Source: Wyeomyia smithii
Lineage: Eukaryota; Arthropoda; Insecta; Diptera; Culicidae
Direction of reading: 5' to 3'
Assembly: GCF_029784165.1 (NCBI RefSeq)
Contig: NC_073695.1
Span: 196,813,357 to 196,877,356 of the forward strand
DNA: 64,000 bases
Shown here: positions 1 to 13,472 of the stretch, one piece after another
How positions within the stretch are numbered: position 1 is the first letter of the stretch
How the letters are laid out: every line of letters begins with the position of its first letter
Notes under the pieces: model-generated
Seen by the model: only the letters and a program-made list of their open reading frames with translations
What the model was told of the DNA's origin: nothing
The model's database searches: none
Translations under genes and position numbers: made by a program

Positions 1-237
1 AATCAGTTGTTTATTTTATCACAAGGAATACTTTATTCGCACTGTCAGTGATAACGGTGACCGGTATCTTATCCGATATTCCGATATAAATTAATTTTTC
101 GCGTAACCAAAATTTAAAAATTGTCAAGCCCCAATCATGACAAGCAACTTGCTATAATATTGAAAATGATCAATCCTTGTTGAAGCGCAAAATTCGATTG
201 ATCTGATTAGTCAACGTTTATTTACTAGAAATAATGA

Positions 238-332
238 CTGACAGGCAAGCAGCCGGGTTATCTTTCTTGTAAAAGTATTCTACTTCAACCTTGCGGTCGT
301 GGCTTTGCACACAACCCTCCTGTGATTTTTTT
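238..332 (+). repeat. Unclassified ~95-bp dispersed repeat, copy 1
   Basis: This stretch recurs in reverse complement at 31313-31407 with only a handful of mismatches and ends in a T-rich run in both copies. Shared blocks include 'aagcagccgggttatctt' and 'cggctttgcacacaaccct' (one mismatch). No open frame spans it. The flanks do not match beyond about 10 bp, so it is a short unit of its own. It could be the end of a transposon or a Pol III-type short element; I do not recognise it. Confidence 0.6.
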
Positions 333-1349
333 CCGGTTCTTTCGATTTCAAATATGGGATGGGATTGCTTCTAAATATATTTAAAAAGTATGTTCGAGTA
401 GATGATCAAATGATTAACACATTTTTTTCTAGTTGTTAAACATTCTTGTTCGATTAGAAGCAGTTTTTCAAAGTAACATATGAAAATTATTGTGTATGCA
501 AAGGGATTAACTATAGACGGATGTTTGTTTCAGCCACAATTATAACAGGAAGAAGTTGGTGGTGCGATCTTTACCAAGAGCTCACGCACGATATGGGTGC
601 TTTACTGGGTGTCCGACCACCGGAAGACAATATACCTAAAATCATATCATAAACGCAGCAACAGTATACAAGAAAATCAAAGTAAAGAAAAAGCAAATCA
701 ATTTCGGCTGCCTCACATAATAATCGCTAATTATCCGTCGCCTTCTGAGCAGCATTCAATGATTTATGTACAACAACTCAGTAGCTTTTGCTTTCTGTGA
801 AGATCAATAACGGCGCCGGCTACGTCCTAACGATCGATTAGGGAAGAAAGAAATCGTTTGTAGCCAGAGCCAAAGCTCACCTCTGCATCTCTAACGACTG
901 TTACGAAAAGTAAGAGGGTACTATTGTCGCCGTGGTAGTGACGGATTTTTATACTTTTACCCTTCCCTCTACAATTTGCAAGGAGAGATGTACAGTAAGG
1001 TATTTTTTACGTGGATTTTGCGCAAACTGTTTTTCACAACAACTCAAAAATGGTGCAAGACTTCAATCACGTTTCCGTTTCAGGCCAAGAGTTATCATAT
1101 ATCAGTTTTCTAAAAAACACAATTTTGGTGTAAATACTTAAAATTTTAAACATTGCAATTTGGCCGCTAGAATGACCCCTATCATTCATATTCATCATAT
1201 TTTCTTCGTTACATTTTCAACTTGAAAATCGTAATAAATCCCATACAAATTTGGAACACATTCCCCGCGTAAAAATAGTGTATTCAAAATCATTCAACTG
1301 TGTGTCGGATCTGACTATTTTCGATTTAGCGCGAAGGGAAGGGTTAAAG

Positions 1350-1512
1350 TGGAGGGATGGAAGGGAGCCTGCGTTCAAATCGGTGCGTAAAAGTCTCTCC
1401 GAAACCGAACGATTTGTTTCCATGAGAATTCGAACTAATGATCATCCGCTTATCAAAGCGGATTCGGTAACCTACGAGCTACGAGGTCCCCCTAGTCTGG
1501 GATCGGATTCAA
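1350..1512 (-). repeat. tRNA-like SINE
   Basis: On the minus strand the sequence reads like a tRNA head. It has an A-box-like 'tagctcgtaggttacc', an anticodon-like stem closing on a ttgataa loop ('atccgcttt' pairing with 'aagcggat'), and a B-box-like 'agttcgaattc' at about 1430. The acceptor stem is not intact and the tail continues with unrelated sequence, as expected of a tRNA-derived SINE rather than a working tRNA gene. Boundaries are approximate. Confidence 0.5.
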
Positions 1513-1859
1513 CTATCTGGGCATAATACAAATTTCGAAAATATACATGTTGAATGGTATTTGAGCATTTTAGGTTATATTCCAGAAGCCGATCCCGATT
1601 CTGCTAATACGCATGTTAAATGGAAATTGTCGATTCTACATTCGAATGTATGTTAGAAACAAAGGAAACAATATCTATGAACTCAACTGCGTCACGGAAT
1701 TCCATGTTTATATATAAGACTAGCTGAGCGGGCAAACTTTGTTCCGCCCATTTTTTCTTTATTTAAATAATTTCAAGCATTCTAAATTGAGAATCTCCAC
1801 ATGCTAAATTTGGCTCAAATTAGTTCTCAAGTTGTACAGAAAATTATGTTTCATTTATG

Positions 1860-2664
<805 letters not shown>

Positions 2665-3119
2665 CCGATTGGGGAGTTCCATAGTTCTGATTCATCCTAA
2701 TTCTAACTACAAGTTACATACTTTATTAGTTTATTACTGTTCATTTTATTGCTAAAATTAGCTGTAAAATGTTTATATGAATGAAGTCAAATAGAAACGC
2801 TAGCATATTGGTTGATGAGCTTCGTACGATGCAAAATAGTTTTTCAAATAGCTTCCCGATAGCTAACATACGGGGCGGATGTGATAGAGCGATAACAAGT
2901 CTATATACATATAGTACCGACAAACGAACTGCAAATTGCCGAGTGCGCCTATAGAAAGGTATTCATTTTTAATGCTCTCTTTGGCTTATAATTGGCGTCG
3001 ATTTATTTACCACCATCCCTTATGTGGTCGCATCAATATTCTAGCAATGTAATCCACTGTTGGAAAATGTACTTATCGTGAGACACCTTTGATATCTCTA
3101 CTTATCTGTTTCATATATG

Positions 3120-3360
3120 GTCGGCGTGCGACCAGACCGAACCAAGCGCCATTTTTTTTTAATCAGTTATTAACACCAGTCGATGTAAGAATAAATAATC
3201 TATCTTTGATGAAGAAACGAAATCATTTGAACAGTTCATTACATTATAACAAAAATTGTGTATAGCAGCTTGCAGGAAACAAACAGGGTGATTAAACTTT
3301 AAACGCCGATTACTCGAAATAATGTTTCTGGCGCTTGGCTCGACCTGGCTGCATGCCGAC
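3120..3360. mobile_element. MITE with ~32-bp terminal inverted repeats
   Basis: The left end (3120-3151) starts gtcggcgtgcgacc and ends with accaagcgcca. The right end (3329-3360) is its reverse complement with a few mismatches. The 240-bp body is AT-rich and has no coding potential. I could not settle a target duplication, so the superfamily is unknown. Confidence 0.7.
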
Positions 3361-5644
3361 TGTATTACGGTTATTAATTTTTACCGAGCACTTTTCAATT
3401 GAGAATCAATCTTTAATTTAATTTGACTTCACTACATGGCGACCGCGGTATTATCAAATAAACAGTTTATTGGCAAACACAAAATTTCGTTAATTTTTAG
3501 TTTACCCTGCAAATTTTTAAATTTCATTATGAGAAAAACTAACCCAGTTGTGGTTATTGCAACAACTAACATAGAACCTACGGCATCAATCTTTGCGATA
3601 TGAGGGCCCTAAAAATTATTGCCATTCGCGTTATTCTAATCCTGGTGGTCCGTAACGTTATGACAATAAGTTATGCACCTCCATTCACGATAATACGATT
3701 ATCGCTTGCTGTGAATAGAGAATATTAATGAAAATTGAAAACTCCAAAAACCCGCATTTGATAGAGGAAATTTACCATAGTTATCAATACGGTTGAGCCT
3801 TTGGTTTTTGTTTTCTGTGTGTTTCGCTTCGCATAGCAGTCGTCCTACCTATAGAGTAGAATAAAACTGAAACGTTCACGTGGAGGTGTGTGGCTCTGTA
3901 TTAAGGGAACCCGTAGACCATATGAGTATGTGTGTTTATCCTTATCAGTTACCCAGTCTGTGCACTGGAATTCGAATAAAAGCAGAAGCAGAACAATACT
4001 CGTCCAGGTGTGCTTTTGTAGCCCGGCGGCGTGTCCTGTACCAGTGCGCTTGACTAAACAACGGCAAACAGCAATTCAGTTTTCCACCAAATGCCGGTAC
4101 GGTACGGTTGAGCCTAAGCACGTATCCCGTTGGCTAAACATTTGCTGATATTTGCATGCATGCTTGCATGCGTTATTTATGTAATCGAATGAATTCCGGT
4201 CGCACATATTGAAGTAATGGGTTTTACTGCAAAACTGAAATTATGCGCATGTACCGCAAGAGAAAGAGAGAGAGAGGAGGTAGAGACAGAATGCAATACA
4301 GGATCTAGCAGTTCCAAAATATATTTAACCAGTTCAAAAAATTTGGAAGAATAGCTTCGTGCTTCTACTGTGTGTTTTAAGCGAATGGACTAGCAGGAGA
4401 ATAAATGTATGCAAGAGAAAAAAAGTTCAAAACTGGCTAACTGTACCGACATTATCGATGCAGCGTTCTTGCTGAATACTGGAATGGAAAGCCTTTTGAC
4501 TGTGGAATCGAGCTTGCTAGGGTGACGAAATGGAAATAAATGATCCGTTTTCTAAGTTTATTACGGGAATATTTTCCGAACAGGGAATGTGACCTTCGGG
4601 AACGATTACATTGCATGCCTCAGAATTACAGACATCTATTATGTATAGTCGGTCATCAAAAGACAGACAGTTCGGGTTGCAATCTATTCGAGCAATTGCA
4701 GAAAGAATGCCTTGCGATAGGTGAGACGATTTTCTTGACTCGTGTGCAACCAGAGTTGATTAAACTTCAACGTCAATCGGGCAAATTACACGTTGTTATG
4801 AGATCAATAACATGAACGTGAAGCATGTTCTCGTTCTGCATGTGGAAATATAGTGTATTTGAGCGCAATGATGGGATTTCAATGGCGCTCAAAAATTCAA
4901 TAAGTTCGGAATCGATCACTAGACACGTATGGATTTATGTCCTAATGTGTAAAAAAAGTTTCAACAATTTGACGACCAATGAATAGAATGTTCATGAAAT
5001 GAACAGAAGGATTTATATGATTGATAAAGTTTTTTGATAGGATTGATTTGTGCAAAATCCACTAGGAGTAATATTCGCACCGACTATAGGCAGAAATGAA
5101 ATTTGCTTTTTTTGTGAAATCAATACATTAAAAGCTTTATTAAATGTGGCGAGCGAAACCAAAAACCCGTTACTCGGTGATCGTTTTTGCAAAACAAAAG
5201 TCAAATTAAATTTTATTAACCTTAACAACTACACGTGATTGCGCTATATTTACCTCCACAGTTCAGCACACTCCAAGTAGAGAGAACGACGTTTTTTTCG
5301 GAAGGGCATGAGTTTCCAGATAGGCAAACACGAAAGTGTAATAAACGTGACAGCTGCCGCGTCAATTAAATAAACTGCAATTAAATCCAACCAATCGATT
5401 GGTAGCATATACAGAGCATGTTAAAATGGTGAAAGTCGGTTGTAAGATTGAACATATTGGCAGCAGGGCTCTTATGACGCAGAAAATCGAGGTTGATCCT
5501 GTCGAATATGTAATGTCATTCTACATGTAACCAGTTAGTCTTTTCTATGGTAACTTACTGGTAAATCATATTTGTATCATGTAGTTTCTATCTCTTTGTA
5601 CTACGAAGTGCAATTGAATGCACTCCCGAATTTATATTCGATTG
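3361..5644. other. Intergenic stretch with no supported gene
   Basis: AT-rich sequence. A 91-codon open frame at 4540-4815 (+) has no motif I recognise and no splice context. A small palindromic run of gcatgc units sits near 4153-4171. The neighbouring stretches 333-1349, 1513-1859 and 2665-3119 likewise show nothing beyond the repeats listed. Confidence 0.5.
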
Positions 5645-7926
5645 TTGCCTTTCTCCTAGAAAGGTATAGCAATCACTGGAAAAACCAAAGGTATAAAAGT
5701 GGTTCCAATGGCCGAATGTCATATACCACTCGACCCCTTTCAACGAACTGAGCATTTTCTGTATGTATGTATGTATGTGTGTATGTGTGTGTGTGTGTGT
5801 GTGTATGTGCAACTTTTTTTTCTCACTCACTTTTCTCAGAGATGACTGGAGCGATTTTCATGAAATTAATTGCAAATGAAAGGTCTAGTTGCGCCATAGG
5901 TTGCTATTGAATTTCATTGTAATCGGATTCTTAGTTTAGAGGTTATGTATTAAAATGTAAAAATCTCGAAACATCAATATCTCAGAAACCACATAACCGA
6001 TTTCAATAAAACTAGTTTCATACGATCGGGCTGTCTCCTAAACCCTTATTTTTTAAATTTCGTTATGATTAAATATGGTTAAAAAGTTATGTAAAGAAAA
6101 GTTATCCTGAGGTTGTTTAAACTCACTCATTTTTCTCAGAGATGGCTGAACCGATTTTCACAAAATTAGTGTCTAATGAAAGGTCTAGTTGCCCCATATT
6201 GAATTTCATTGTAATCGGATTGTAACTTTGTCCGTTGTTAATTAAAATGTGAAATCACATAATGAAAGTAAACATATTGACTTTCTCCTAACGATCACTG
6301 GCTAATTTAAAGGAAGAAAAGTGATCCAAATGGCCGAATGTCATATACTACTCGACTCAGTTTGACGAATCGAGCATCTTCTGCATGTATGCATGTATAG
6401 GTGTATATGTTTGTGTGTGGGTGTGTACGTGTGTATGTGCACCTTTTTTTTCGCACTCACTTTTCTCAGAGATGGTCTGACCGATTCTTTCTATCTTGGT
6501 GTCAAATGAAGGGTCTATTTGCCGCTTAGGTTTCTATTGAATTTCATTGTAATCAAACTTTTAGTTTTGGCGCTGCGTCTAAATGTAAAAATCGCTCTTA
6601 TATCTCAGAAGCTATGAAAATAGTTGAATTCTAATTAATGGGCTTTTAAACCCCTAAACAATGAATTTCATAATGTTTAAACATGTGGTTTGAAAGTTAT
6701 AGAAAGAAACGTAACCCGCAGACTGTTTGAAACTATAGCTACCATCAAAATATGTGGCCTCAACATCATTTAAATTTGGTATTGTACTATTTCAATGTTT
6801 GCGGCCTTGCTCGAAATTGAAGTTGAAATTAAAAGTCATTTCTATCATTTCACTTTTTCTCTAGCACAAATATTACGTTAAATATCACATACTATACCTA
6901 AATTATTACTCTATATATTACATCAATATTCTAGTACCCAAAGAGTGGTTATACCTTTATTGAATTGTATTTGACAATTCAAGGATGTTTTCCTTAAACC
7001 GGAAGCTGCAAAATCGGGTTTCAAAGTGAAATATGAAGTTTGCGGGCCCCCCCCTTGCCGTCCTAAGATGATTTCTGGTCTCTGGGTGTAACGCTTCCGT
7101 AATACTCATAATGGATGATATTTGGTCATCTTAAGTTGTTTTCCAGAAACTTAAAGTCGGCATCTTCGACATCGAAATACCCGGATTAGGCAAAATTTGG
7201 CCATTTCAGGATGTATTCCGGCAACCAGAAGTAGTCATCTGGATTTTTCGCGTGATGTATTTGAAACATATTTATTTCATGGTATTTGCATATGTATGTT
7301 TTAATGTATGCTCTTTAGACTGGGACACGGTTATATGGGAAAAAAGCGATGGAAACAATAACTTTTCGCTCCCATGCACTTTTCGTGTTTCTTATGGGTC
7401 CTATAACAACTGTGTAACTTTTCAGATCGATCGGTGAAATGCCCGATTTTCGCCCGATTAGTTTTAAAAATCGGGGAAGAGATTTTTCCATGAAAATTTC
7501 CTATAAATATCATGTATTGAAATTTTTTAAGAGCCAACTTGACATCTCTAGAGAATAAGTTTTGAAGAAGTGGATTTCTCATATAAAATCGTATGGAAAC
7601 TTTAAAAATTGGGCGCAAATCGGGCGTTTCACCGATCGATCTGAAAAGTTACACAGTTGTTATGGGACCCATAAGGAACACGAAAAGTGTATGGGAGCTA
7701 ACATTCATTTTTTGTCCCACCCTAATGCTCATATGTGTGTAAATGTTCGGTATAGTTGTGCTGTTGGCTATCGGAAATTTCTTATTTAGAGTGAAAAATG
7801 AAACCAGCGGAAATTTTCAAGGAGTATTTTTTCTGTTAAATCGTGTAAATCTATTTTAACATATAATAAGTTTGAATGCGAAAGGCTGAGTCTGACCGCT
7901 TGGTGGATTAATTTAGGTTTTTTTTT
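5645..7926. repeat. Mosquito-type ~2.3-kb dispersed repeat, copy 1
   Basis: It begins 'ttgcctttctcctagaaagg' and ends about 'gtggattaatttaggttt'. A second copy at 25322-27746 shares both ends and the order of internal blocks. Inside are a (GT)n-rich tract (5761-5808) and recurring blocks reading 'tttctcagagatggctg...ccgatttt', each about 0.3-0.4 kb apart (5836, 6135, 6466). The body therefore looks built by internal duplication. Short gcctttc/gaaaggc inverted ends are visible. No transposase frame survives. The family resembles repeats I associate with culicine introns; its class is not clear from sequence alone. Confidence 0.75.
7562..7730. repeat. Inverted repeat inside the 2.3-kb repeat
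   Basis: The stretch 7340-7460 (cgctcccatgcacttttcg ... ttttcagatcgatcggtgaa) recurs as its reverse complement at about 7620-7705, giving hairpin arms of roughly 100 nt around a 150-nt loop. This block is absent from the other copy of the 2.3-kb repeat, so it is probably a separate small foldback insertion. Confidence 0.55.
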
Positions 7927-8254
7927 CTTGAAATACACCGCTATTGAACTCAATCTACTTCTTCAACTCTTGCTTTGCAACATAATGACAAACAACATTG
8001 TCGGCGTACACCGATTAAGCTGTACGTTTTACACAATAGTAGGAGAGAGGTGTAAAATATCTCTATTTGATTTCATCAGAGTTCTTCATTGGAAAGCCTT
8101 AGAAAACTACCAATTTACAATTGTGTTGTTTTCTCATATTGGAATCTTCCTATCGAAAATGTTTCGAATTTTTGCTTGCTCTACTTTGACGAACCTCTTT
8201 TGATATTCCCTTTTACCCGGGCAGCTCTCCATAATTTAAAATGCGGTAACGTAA

Positions 8255-8458
8255 ATTCCTCGTGGGGCTATACATTGTTGCGATAATTGTACCATCAACG
8301 AGCGATTGAAGTTACAACCGTCAGGGCCCGACGATGACAATTGCTGGGAAACGATTGTACGTAAAAGAGTTATGCTCGGTCGTGCCCTACCGCCAACGAT
8401 GACGCCGCCAGATATGGTGGACAGATCCGTGTTTGGCTTTGAACATGAATGCACGTAA
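8255..8458 (+). other. Short unrecognised open frame, possible gene or transposon fragment
   Basis: A 67-codon stretch open between stops reads with a hydrophilic, protein-like composition (for example GPDDDNCWETIVRKR and RALPPTMTPPDMVDRS). It is less AT-rich than its surroundings. It has no early ATG and no clear splice sites, and I do not recognise the family. It may be the remnant of an exon or of a retroelement ORF. The rest of 7927-9540 shows nothing else. Confidence 0.25.
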
Positions 8459-10186
8459 TTTAGCGGCTTGGATTTGGTTGTTAGGCCAGAAATAAATGTG
8501 TCTACCGTATGGATGGCAATCATGGTAATCGACTATACCGGGTTTATCACAGTGGATTCGTTATAGTATATTGATCAAAATAACGTTCGCAGGGAGCAGT
8601 CAATATGTTTACACCAAGCTTGTACGTTTTACGTAATATAGTTTTCAATGGGTTGAGAAATGTGTAATGTTTGATTCAACTGGTTGGTAAAATATGGTAT
8701 TTATACTTAAACCATATTTATTGTTTTTAAACTTGTAAAATTGTTGAAAGTCGTTCGATAAGCGATGAAAAAACTGCCAATTTGGCAACTGTGTTTCACA
8801 TGTCAGAGGTGCCAGATTTCTTTTCAAAGCGCATTGTTGACTAACTTTTTTATTCGACTCGTATAATAGGTGGTGACGACGGAAGTCCTGGGGAATAATA
8901 AAGTGCAACGCAAAAACCGTGGAGGTGTTAAATTTTATGTTTATGTTTAATGTTATACACTTTCACCATAATTGATTATTATTTTGTGAACCACACTCAA
9001 GGTTTGTGAACCTCCGGTTAAAAATCACTGAGATAATGCCATTTTGAAGCATTCCCAATTCATTGGTTAGCAATAGAACAAGAAAAACGTGAAAAATAAA
9101 CACGTCCTTAATTGTACCTGATTGCAAAACCTCTCAATGTGTTACTTTTCTTGTTAGGTTGGCTCGGATTTTGACATGTTCGTTTGACTCACAACATTCT
9201 CTCCGCGTATCTCTCCCCCTGAGTATTGCTAGTTCATACTAATCTTTATTGATTTTAAAATGTTACTGTTTTGTTTTAACCTCTAATTCTTGCAAGTTAT
9301 GTTATGTTTGCTTCTTTTAAATCATGGCTTAAAAATAAAAACCTTTAATTGATCTCTAACAAAAACAAGTTAATAAAGGCTATATCACATGGTCGGTCGG
9401 TCGTGATGAAAACGCCTGCTTCTCACTGCAGACGGCTTGTGTCTGGGCATATTGGTCCCATCCCCGTCCATGTGTGGGTGGTTGGAGTCGTCTGGTGGGT
9501 TGTGATGTAGCATACCAACGGATAAAAAACTAGATATGCTGGTAGTAAGATCTTACTAGGGGAGAGGGGGGTATCAAAAAATCTTACGATATCTTACAAG
9601 GGAGGGAGGGGGGCTTGAAAAAGTGAAAAAATATGCTCACGTAGTTATTGAGCGGCCCCATATGCAGAAGTAAGGCAAACTCTATGACGAGGTGTGCCGC
9701 TTTTACAGACTTGAGAATGATACCATGGAAAACTTACTCTGCGAATACTGAGTAACAATATAACGCAGACTGTGTATCCTCAGTAAAGGATTCCTAAGTC
9801 CCTCCGACTCTTGTAACGAAAGCTCTAATCAGATATCAACTCAATAATAGTTGTGCATAAAATTGAATGCACCTAGTGTAAGACGAAGCATACCACAATA
9901 AATCTACTATCAATGGTCGCAGTGGTTCTATCTCTTATGGGAAAGAAATCGAAGCGTTTTTTAACAACTCACTTCAAACCTTAAAGTTTTCTAGTTCGCA
10001 CAATTTCTTAATTTTTTTGAAAATCAAACGCTTCTCAACCAAAAATGCATTCCCTTTTCAACTCATTCAGACATTTTATACTGCAGTAGAAAACCTTTAC
10101 GATAAAAATTCTCGTCACTTGAGATATTTAACGCTAATTTCGTTGCACTAAAGATAGCAAATATGGTACGTTGAACACTGACGATT

Positions 10187-10375
10187 GACCACGTGGTTAA
10201 AGTCGACGACCACGTGGTTAAAGAGACGACCACGTGGTTAAAGTCGCAAGACCACGTGGTTAAAGTCGCAAGAGAAGAGGGGGGGGGGCTGGCCAACAGA
10301 CCCGAAAGACCACGGGGGGGTACGGGGGTATAAAAAGTGATCAAAATATGACCACGTGGTTTAGGAACGGCCCCT
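10187..10375. repeat. MITE fragment with tandem 'gaccacgtggttaaag' units
   Basis: Four tandem copies of a ~20-bp unit containing gaccacgtggttaaag (about 10190-10262) are followed by a G-rich run and a terminal 'accacgtggtttaggaacgg' ending in cccc at 10374. The end matches the inverted ends of the element at 11306-11671, so this is a related copy with one clear end. A more diverged single end of the same kind lies at about 9560-9660. Confidence 0.55.
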
Positions 10376-11305
10376 TAGTATCACAATATCATAATTTTCC
10401 GCATTTTGGTGGGCTGAACGCTAATTTCCTTATCGATTGCTGTAAAAATAAGCAAAACCCAGTAGAAATGAACTAAGTTTTAAGCATTCTAATGTGGACA
10501 ATTTCTGTGACGCTTCGTATGTTTTCGGTTTTCAATTTCTACCCCTATATATGTTGTCAAAAGACGTAATTCTACGTCAAAAAATTGCGCATTACATCAA
10601 ACAAATAAAGTGGTTCATTTAAGAATTAAAAAATAAATTCGGCAGAAACGGAAGCACTGTTCATACGAAAATATTTCTCTTCTCTATGAAGGTACTATAT
10701 AACATCATGTATCCCTTATCAAGATGAGGATAATTGTAAACGCGTATCTTACACTTCTACAGAAATGTCATCTTTAGAACTAATTTGCTTCGAAGAATGC
10801 GGAACTGATAGCGTTGGGACTTCACACATACTGTGAACGACGGTTGGATAGAGTATGTGGTCTTTTAGTTTATTTGAGTACAAGTAGATAAACGTGTACA
10901 GTTTCATAAGTTCTTATTCTCTCGTTTCCCATTGGGGTAAAAAAAACCGATATTGACAGTAACACTTATGGGTGGTCGCAGATAGAACTAAGGTCGTAGT
11001 CGGTAGGGAGGATAAAAAATTTGCTTTTAGTTTCTAAGATACCTTGAAAATTAGGACACTAGAGTCGAATGGCGCCGTTAAACTTTTTTTTGTATTGTGC
11101 CGTGTCAAATAAATGTTGTGAAAAAAAACTTATCGAATCGACGAAAACCTAAAGTCCAATAAAACTCTACGACCTCACACCGTTTTAACTCTCTAAACCA
11201 GGCGTTCGTTGTTTTTTTAACGGCAGTAGGTTTCTTTCTCGTACTAGATACGTCCTGCACAAAAAGTAGAAATCCCACTTTGCTTCCGTGAGGTACCTAG
11301 ATTTT

Positions 11306-11671
11306 GGGGCTGTTCCTAAACCACGTGGTCATATTTTAATCACTTCTTATACCCCCCCGTGGTCTTTCATGGTCTTTTGGCCAACCTCTCCCTCCCCTCC
11401 TTCTTGCGACTTTAACTACGTGGTCTTTTCATTTGTCAAGTGCCAAAAATTCACTTAAATTTTTACATTTTCATTATTAAACATTCAGTACATTCTATAT
11501 TTCTAAAGTGCAAAAGCTTCATTCTTAATTTGGTGGCAGCAATAAATTATAAGTCAGGAAAAAAGACCAAGTGGTCATTTCGTTAACCCCCCCTCCTCCA
11601 CCGCCGTGCGTGGTCTTTTGACAAACCCCCCCCGTTCCCCTCTTCTTGACCTCGTGGTTTAGGACCGCCCC
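11306..11671. mobile_element. MITE with GGGGC...CCACGTGG inverted ends
   Basis: The left end is 'ggggctgttcctaaaccacg' plus tggtc. The right end is its reverse complement with two or three mismatches ('ctcgtggtttaggaccgccc'). The 366-bp body is non-coding, with C-rich tracts inside each end. Related ends occur at 10375, about 9650 and about 46857, so the family is active in this region. The superfamily is not determined. Confidence 0.65.
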
Positions 11672-12232
11672 TTTATACTGAGATTAAGAGGTCTCAAGCA
11701 GCCATAAGATCTGTGTAAATTGTGTCTATTTGTTTCTCACCATCAACGATCACCTCTGAACACGATCAGTAACCTGTTCAACAATTTAATATATAATTGG
11801 TTGAAACAATGTTTTCAATTATCGCTATAATTTCAAACAAAAAATCTAATTTAAATAGGCCTATTCCATATTGGCTAATAGTAATTTAAAAAATCGTTGT
11901 TCAAATTGCAATAATGGATTTAAACCGATAGAACTTCTTTCCTTATTTATTTACTGATTCAGCAACAATTTTCTGCAGTGTTTAATCGGCGCGTTTCCAG
12001 GTAACTTACGAGTATTGGCGGATTCACAATCAAAAAATTGTTGCGAACATATGTCGGGTATGGAAACCAATATTCAGCAGTAAATAAAAATACGAAAATC
12101 AGGGATGTTAGGGAAATCATTTTTCGATCAGGAAAATTGTACTGAATGCTAAAAAATATAAGGAAATTTAATTTTCAATACTTTTCCGCTACCCTGAGTA
12201 GACAATTCGTAATACATTTGATGACTATCATA

Positions 12233-13472
12233 TAGACTGTTCCGAAAATTATAAATACATCTTCTTTCTTGAATAAAACAAAAAATACAGGATTTTTCGG
12301 GTCATTTTATTCTGAAATATAGATAATAAGTGTTTCCTTTCCAGTTTCAATTCAAGTTGGGATTATTTTTCGTAGGATACGCGAGTTCTCTAACTTTTCT
12401 CTTAACACTACTCATAAGCTTTTGCACAGTGTGTTCTCCGACCATTTTTACCACTTTAAGCCAATGTTTTTTAAATTTTTCAACATTGTCCGCTGGTTTG
12501 ACATATTTCCTGAGCTTTGCCTTGGTCAAAGCCCAAAAAGTTTCAATAGGGCGAATTTCAGGACAGTTTGGAGGATTCATCTCCTTTGGGACATATGTGA
12601 CATTATTTGTTTTATACCACCCTAGTGCATCCTTGGAGTGATGGCAGGAAGCAAGATCTTTACCATGGGTAACAACCTTTTCTGCAAACACTCTTTCACG
12701 TAAATTTTACCATTCATTGTGTCATTCGTAATGAATGGACGAGATATTTTCCCACATTCACAAATGGCCTGCCAAACTATTACCTTCTTTCCGTTCTTTC
12801 CGAATTTTCGGTGTAAATGGCTTTCACTGGTTTAGGGACATCCTTTCCCTTCGGTGATGTATAAAATTGCGGTCCTGGCAGAGTCTTATAGTCCAGTTTC
12901 ATGTAGGTTTCGTCATCCATGATAACACACCCAATTTTTTTGGTCAGAAGTTTGTCATAAAGCTTCCGAGCTCTCGGTTTCACAGATTCAGCTTGTTTTG
13001 GATTTCGTTTTGGCTGCTCCTGCTTCCGACGGGTCTGCAGACCCATTCTTCCCTTGGCACGCATAACGTTACTCGCCGAGGTTCCAAGCTTTCTCGCCAC
13101 ATCTCGTACTGTTACTGAAGGATGCCGCTTGTAGTATTCCTTAACCTTTTTGTCCATTGTGGGATCAACAGGCCCGGGTTTTCTACCACGTCTTGGGGCA
13201 TCAGTGAATGTGCACTCTTCCCAATACTTCCGCAATGCGGTTTGAACTGCTCCGACACTTCTACCTTCTTCTCTGGCTAATTTTCTTATAAGAAGACCAC
13301 TCACGGTGCCCCATTTGTGCACAGTTCGCTTTCTTTGCTCGGGAGAAAGGCCACGCATTTTCAAAATTTCGCACTAAATGTTAGAAAAAATGCCAGCATC
13401 TGTTTCTTATACTGCACGTTATTTGAAATGACGGTTGTTCGTAAGTGTATTTATAATTATCGGAACGGTCTA
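12233..13472 (-). mobile_element. ITmD37E-like Tc1/mariner transposon, copy 1 (degenerate)
   Basis: TA-flanked inverted ends 'tagactgttccgaaaattat' (left) and 'ataattatcggaacggtcta' (right) bound a 1.24-kb element carrying a broken transposase on the minus strand. Compared with copy 2 (44421-45722) it lacks about 40 bp of the transposase-side UTR (near 13405) and about 33 bp in the catalytic core. It also has a small insertion causing a frameshift. The two copies are otherwise closely similar. Confidence 0.9.
12347..13364 (-). pseudogene. ITmD37E-type transposase, frameshifted and deleted
   Basis: Reading from ATG at 13364, the N-terminal helix-turn-helix region (residues ~1-130, with the RRGRKPGP linker) and the first catalytic Asp in MDDETY are intact. 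About 8 extra bases near 12785-12800 shift the frame and end the first fragment at 12780. A second fragment (to 12347) carries KDLASCHHSK, with the second catalytic Asp, and RPIETFWALTK, with the catalytic Glu. About 33 bp are missing just upstream of that second Asp. The spacing of 37 residues between second Asp and Glu matches the DD37E group. It cannot make active transposase as read. Confidence 0.9.

Noticed and set aside
1430..1500. Functional tRNA gene with an anticodon loop ttgataa
   Set aside because: B-box and an anticodon-like stem are present, but there is no paired acceptor stem or proper terminator; a SINE fits better.
12330..12641. 103-codon plus-strand frame rich in hydrophobic residues
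   Set aside because: Antisense of the ITmD37E transposase C-terminus; the same shadow occurs at copy 2 (44617-44829).
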